Source of the DNA: Natrialbaceae archaeon
Lineage (GTDB): Archaea > Halobacteriota > Halobacteria > Halobacteriales > Natrialbaceae
Assembly (NCBI GenBank): GCA_003552885.1
Contig: PUPA01000207.1
Span: forward strand, 1 to 15,944
DNA length: 15,944 nt
Direction of reading: 5' to 3'
Both the position numbers and the translations under genes were made by a program. Below, one piece after another: positions 13,185-15,944 of the stretch. Numbering within the stretch: position 1 is the first letter of the stretch; each line of letters begins with the position of its first letter. A model generated the notes under the pieces. That model was not told where the DNA came from, searched no databases, and saw only the letters and a program-made list of their open reading frames with translations.

Positions 13185-13553
13185 TCACCGGAGGGTCCAG
13201 AGCAGCGACCGTAGCCTGTAGCCGAGCGAGCCCCGTCTGTACCCCTTCCAGGCGCTCATCCCCCCGGCGAGCGTCGACGCGTCGTACCCCTCCTCGCCGA
13301 GCACGCCCGTCGCTCGCTTTGCGACCACGCCCATCTTGCAGACGACGACCACCTCCCTGTCGGTCGGGATCTCCCCGAGACGGTTACACAGCGCGGACTC
13401 GTCGCCCCGCTGGAGGTCGCCGTAGACGGGGACGTTGTGGCTGTTCTCGATCGCGTGCTCGCGGAACGCCGCCTCCGGGCGGATGTCGAGGACGAACGGC
13501 ACCTCCTCCGATTCGAGGCGCTCGTCGAGATCCTCCGGGCGAATTCGGCTCAT
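13185..13553 (-). CDS. Rhodanese-like domain protein
   Basis: This 122-residue single-domain rhodanese has MSRIRPEDLDERLE at the N-terminus, FVLDIRPEAAFREHAIENSHNVP (20-42), where D23 and R25 form the usual structural pair, and an active loop VVVVCKMGVVAKRA with C72. The C-terminal GGMSAWKGYRRG is also a family signature. Such proteins carry a persulfide on the active cysteine and move sulfane sulfur, for example in sulfur relay or thiosulfate detoxification. The loop CKMGVV lacks the CxxGxR arginine of classical thiosulfate enzymes, so its sulfur donor may differ. ATG 13553 is supported by a TATA-like TTTTGTAT centred 25-26 bases upstream. A TTG at 13580 in the same frame would overlap that box. 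A C-terminal basic tail (RRGSLGYRLRSLLWTLR) may touch the membrane or RNA. Confidence 0.9.
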   Translation of the reverse strand: MSRIRPEDLDERLESEEVPFVLDIRPEAAFREHAIENSHNVPVYGDLQRGDESALCNRLGEIPTDREVVVVCKMGVVAKRATGVLGEEGYDASTLAGGMSAWKGYRRGSLGYRLRSLLWTLR

Positions 13554-13574
13554 CGGCTCGATACCGTGGTTGAG

Positions 13575-13582
13575 ATACAAAA
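13575..13582 (-). promoter_or_regulatory. TATA element of the rhodanese gene
   Basis: TTTTGTAT on the minus strand is centred 25-26 bases before the ATG at 13553, the correct spacing for a leaderless transcript. Confidence 0.6.
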
Positions 13583-13658
13583 CCGTGGCGTTTCGTCCGC
13601 GATAGACGACAGTTCGTCACACCTGCGGGCCCCGTGCCAGTCGGCGTCCTCCCCCGGA

Positions 13659-13738
13659 CGACGACGTGGGGGCTGTGTCAGTCACACACGCCGGCACCCG
13701 ACGACGTGGAGGCCCGTGTCGGTCACACACGCCGGCAC
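13659..13738. repeat. 40-bp imperfect tandem repeat in an intergenic spacer
   Basis: Two units start with CGACGACGTGG at 13659 and 13699, and each contains GTCACACACGCCGGCAC, an identical 17-base block. One base is gained in the second unit. The array lies between the stop of the short-chain dehydrogenase gene and the promoter of the rhodanese gene. Confidence 0.75.
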
Positions 13739-13767
13739 TTGAACTTGCGCGGGCCGACGCCCCGGTG

Positions 13768-14499
13768 CTACGGGAGTCTGCGCTCCCACTCCGCCGCAGT
13801 CAGCGACTCGCCGGTGACGCCGTCGGAACCCTGTGCGAGCAGCCGGGTGACGGCTTCGTCCATGACGTCTGGATCGAGGATCTCCCGGCGTTCCGCCGCG
13901 GGGAGGTGCTCCCAGAAGCCCGTCTCGACCCGCCCGCCGGGATCGATCGCGTTGACGTTCACCTTGCCTTCGAGCTCCATCGCCTGCGTCGCCGTCACCC
14001 CCTCCAGGGCCCACTTCGAGGCGACGTACGGCCCCCACCCCGTGGAGGCGCGCTTGCCGAGCGCGGAGGAGACGTTGATCACGTTTCCGCGACCGACCTC
14101 GAACATCCCGGGGACGACCGCGGCCGAGAGGAGGTGGACGCCGACGACGTTCACCTCGAGGATCCGGCGGACGTTCGCGGCGTCGACCTCGTGGAAGGGC
14201 CGGAGCTCGCCGTACATGCTCAGCTGGCCGATGCCGGCGTTGTTGACCAGCCCGGTCACCGGACCGTACGCCTCCCGGGCGGCCGAGACGACGTCCTCGA
14301 CGGCGGCCTCGTCGGTGACGTCGGCGGGGGCGACGAGCGTCTCCCCGTCCGCCGTCGCCGCGACCTCCTCGAGGTCGCGTTCGTTCCGTGCGGTCAACAC
14401 GACGTTCGCCCCCTCCGTGGCGAGCCGCGTCGCCACCGACGCACCCAGCCCCCGGCTCGCACCAGTGACGACGACCGTCTCGTCTTCGAGCGTTCCCAT
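13768..14499 (-). CDS. Short-chain dehydrogenase/reductase (SDR) family oxidoreductase
   Basis: This 243-residue classical SDR has the cofactor motif VVVTGASRGLGASVATRL (9-26, TGxxxGxG), VLTARNERDLEE, the central LVNNAGIGQLS (84-94), and the catalytic set S145 (in INVSSALGKR), Y158 and K162 (YVASK). NAIDPGGRVETGFW follows. R38 in TARNE, one residue after A37, suggests NADP(H) rather than NAD(H). Such enzymes oxidise an alcohol or reduce a ketone or acyl group in the cytosol; the substrate is not readable from the sequence. The ATG at 14499 gives exactly the family N-terminus. A longer frame reaching 15261 runs antisense through the neighbouring Usp gene and is an artefact. No TATA element stands out upstream. 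Confidence 0.93.
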   Translation of the reverse strand: MGTLEDETVVVTGASRGLGASVATRLATEGANVVLTARNERDLEEVAATADGETLVAPADVTDEAAVEDVVSAAREAYGPVTGLVNNAGIGQLSMYGELRPFHEVDAANVRRILEVNVVGVHLLSAAVVPGMFEVGRGNVINVSSALGKRASTGWGPYVASKWALEGVTATQAMELEGKVNVNAIDPGGRVETGFWEHLPAAERREILDPDVMDEAVTRLLAQGSDGVTGESLTAAEWERRLP

Positions 14500-14639
14500 A
14501 CCCCAACCGTGGCTCCGGGTGGCCGTCAACCCTCCGGAACTCCGGGCGTCCCTCCCCGCGTTCGGCCGGCGGTCGTTCCCGACCACGCGACCGACGTCGG
14601 CGAACCCCGACCGTCCGCGCCGACGAGGTGCGCCAACGC

Positions 14640-14645
14640 TTATAA
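14640..14645 (+). promoter_or_regulatory. TATA element of the canonical usp gene
   Basis: CTTATAATC contains TTATAA, centred about 34 bases before the ATG at 14677. It predicts a transcript start near 14669 with a leader of about 7 bases and no Shine-Dalgarno. Confidence 0.6.
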
Positions 14646-14676
14646 TCTCCGGGAACACCATGATAGACGAATACAG

Positions 14677-15144
14677 ATGTACGACTGCATCCTCGTTCCC
14701 ACTGACGGATCGACGGACGTCGAGGCGGCCGTCGAGTACGCCGCCGAGCTGGCCCGTCGTCACGACGCGAGGCTGCGTTCGGTCTACGTGATCAACACCG
14801 CGAGCTACGGCGGGCTGCCGATGGAGACCGCCTGGGAGGGGATCAGCGACGCGCTCCGGGAGGAAGGGCGGACGGCCGTCGAACGGGTCGAGGAGCTCGT
14901 CGACGACGTCCCCGTCGAGACGGCCGTTCTCGAGGGGGCACCCAGTAGTGTCATCGTCGAGGAGGCGACCCCCGACCGGTGTGACCTCGTGGTGATGGCC
15001 ACCCACGGGAGGGGTGGAATCGACCGGCTGTTGCTCGGCAGCGTCGCCGAACGGGTCGTCCGCTGTGCGCAGGTTCCCGTGTTGACGATCAACGTCGGCC
15101 AGGAGCACCCGGAATCCGCCGACGCCCGGGCTACGGCCGAGTGA
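14677..15144 (+). CDS. Universal stress protein (UspA) family, ATP-binding type
   Basis: This 155-residue UspA protein of the MJ0577 type starts MYDCILVPTDGSTDVEAAVE. Its nucleotide-binding loop is ATHGRGGIDRLLLGSVAERV (108-127), i.e. A/G-x2-G-x9-G-S with G111, G121 and S122. The last strand is VPVLTINV (133-140). It is cytosolic, normally dimeric, and in this family binds ATP or AMP; its client is unknown. Unlike the Usp at 6245 its loop is intact. It is divergent from the SDR gene with a 177-base spacer that holds only its TATA element. An out-of-frame ATG at 14660 is ignored because the protein then lacks the family start. Confidence 0.95.
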   Translation: MYDCILVPTDGSTDVEAAVEYAAELARRHDARLRSVYVINTASYGGLPMETAWEGISDALREEGRTAVERVEELVDDVPVETAVLEGAPSSVIVEEATPDRCDLVVMATHGRGGIDRLLLGSVAERVVRCAQVPVLTINVGQEHPESADARATAE

Positions 15145-15237
15145 GTCGGCCGTCGTCGACCGCGACGACCCCGGCTCCGGCGAGTCAGCCCCCGGAGTCG
15201 CCCGCCGGATCACATCCCACCGAACCGAGATGCCTCT

Positions 15238-15269
15238 TCTTAATAATATCGTCAGATTCATTAGTAAGA
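15238..15269. promoter_or_regulatory. AT-rich inverted repeat overlapping the promoter of the His-rich lipoprotein gene
   Basis: The left arm TCTTAATAAT (15238-15247) and right arm ATTAGTAAGA (15260-15269) are complementary at 9 of 10 positions, and their centres are 22 bases apart, about two helical turns. The right arm contains TTAGTA (15261-15266), which sits 28 bases before the ATG at 15292 and is the likely TATA element. A regulator bound here would block transcription. The stretch is strikingly AT-rich for this genome. Confidence 0.55.
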
Positions 15270-15291
15270 CGGCCCTCGGCTAGCCCGAACA

Positions 15292-15944
15292 ATGACTGTC
15301 GATCCAGACGCGGAGACACGCCGTCGACTGCTCGTCGCCTCGGGCTCGCTGGCCGCCCTCGGGCTCGCCGGCTGTCTCGGCGACGACGCCGAGGAGGAAG
15401 ACCCCGGTGACGACGAAGACGACGAGGACGAGGACGACCACGACCACGACCACGACGAGGAGGTCGCCGAGGAGGCGTTCGACGAGCTCGGCGTGGCCGA
15501 CGAGGGCTTCGTCGTCCTCGACCGGGCTCACGACCCCCACGAGGAGGTCGCGTACGTCCACGGCGACCACTGGCACGGGAGTCTGCCACACATCGAAGTC
15601 GGGGACAACGTCTCGCTCGGTGCGGAGATCGAACTCGAGGACGGCGACAGCCTCGAGCTCGGCGACGAGTACGAGCTCCGGGTCGCGGAGGCCCACGACG
15701 CCCCCGAGGGGATCGTCGGCATCGACGAGGGCGACTACCACGGCGATCACGTCCACATCAACGGCGAGAGCGAGGGGATCACCGAGGTCGTCTTCCTGAT
15801 CTGGCACGACGACCACGCCGACTACCAGAGCCCGCCGATCGACGCCCAGGTCGTCGAGGAGGACGACCACGAACACGAACACGAACACGAGTTCGACGCC
15901 CACCACGTGGCGGACGTCCGCATCTTCGATCGCGCTCCCGACCC
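15292..15944 (+). CDS. His-rich metal-binding Tat lipoprotein, 3' end cut by the window
   Basis: The visible 217 residues have no stop codon. A Tat signal (TRRRLLVASGSLAALGLAG, 9-27) ends in the lipobox LAGC with anchor C28, so the mature protein sits on the outer membrane face. A very acidic linker (31-60) holds HDHDHD at 50-55. A folded-looking domain (62-189) follows, with DRAHDPHEEVAYVHGDHWHG (77-96) and YHGDHVHING (149-158), so the cluster HGDHxH appears twice; IWHDDHADY is at 170-178. A second His-rich linker (EEDDHEHEHEHE, 189-200) precedes the start of a possible second copy of the domain (FDAHHVADVRIFDRAPDP). The many histidines indicate binding of zinc, copper or a similar ion, as in substrate or accessory proteins of metal uptake systems. 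I do not recognise the exact family. ATG 15292 follows an operator-like inverted repeat with a well-placed TATA element. Confidence 0.82.
   Translation, partial: MTVDPDAETRRRLLVASGSLAALGLAGCLGDDAEEEDPGDDEDDEDEDDHDHDHDEEVAEEAFDELGVADEGFVVLDRAHDPHEEVAYVHGDHWHGSLPHIEVGDNVSLGAEIELEDGDSLELGDEYELRVAEAHDAPEGIVGIDEGDYHGDHVHINGESEGITEVVFLIWHDDHADYQSPPIDAQVVEEDDHEHEHEHEFDAHHVADVRIFDRAPD

Noticed and set aside
14500..15261. N-terminal extension of the short-chain dehydrogenase to 15261
   Set aside because: The extension runs antisense through the Usp gene at 14677 and its promoter. The family start is at 14499.

Overview
This window is chromosomal DNA from a halophilic archaeon (class Halobacteria). 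The evidence is a very high G+C content (about 70% by eye), strongly acidic predicted proteins, Tat signal peptides ending in lipoboxes, archaea-specific genes such as the Trm56 tRNA methyltransferase, and TATA elements 25-30 bases upstream of start codons, as expected for leaderless transcripts. The genus cannot be fixed from the sequence alone. I see no rRNA, tRNA, CRISPR array, insertion sequence or integrase. The layout is that of ordinary chromosome core with small transcription units.

Left part (1-4716) is entirely on the minus strand. It holds the N-terminus of a DUF389/TIGR00341 membrane protein running off the edge, a PLP-dependent class III aminotransferase with a four-cysteine insert, a membrane-anchored TlpA/redoxin-like protein with a CPTS active site, methionine-S-sulfoxide reductase MsrA, a UbiA-family prenyltransferase, and a four-helix membrane protein of unknown function. 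The last two are only 42 bases apart and probably form an operon.

Middle part (4894-11477) is entirely on the plus strand. It holds the Trm56 tRNA 2'-O-methyltransferase followed by a HAD phosphatase. Next come a small universal stress protein (Usp) and an amino-acid permease carrying two fused Usp domains. Last are a Tat-exported NosL-like copper lipoprotein and a phytoene-desaturase-type FAD oxidoreductase.

Right part has minus-strand genes from 11474 to 14499: a 38-residue membrane peptide, a conserved CxxC protein of unknown function, a CinA-type molybdopterin-binding-fold protein, a rhodanese domain protein and a short-chain dehydrogenase. Plus-strand genes from 14677 to the end are a canonical Usp and a truncated His-rich Tat lipoprotein. 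The lipoprotein looks like an extracytoplasmic metal-binding protein and is preceded by an AT-rich inverted repeat overlapping its TATA element.

Themes: redox and oxidative repair (MsrA, redoxin, rhodanese), metal handling on the outer face of the membrane (NosL-like, His-rich lipoprotein) and stress-linked transport (four Usp domains in three genes). Four intergenic spacers contain unrelated short tandem repeats of 21-40 bp. The most interesting items are the His-rich lipoprotein with its operator-like promoter, a perfect palindrome between the TATA element and start codon of the Usp/permease unit, and a 12-codon upstream reading frame that overlaps the redoxin gene as GTGA.
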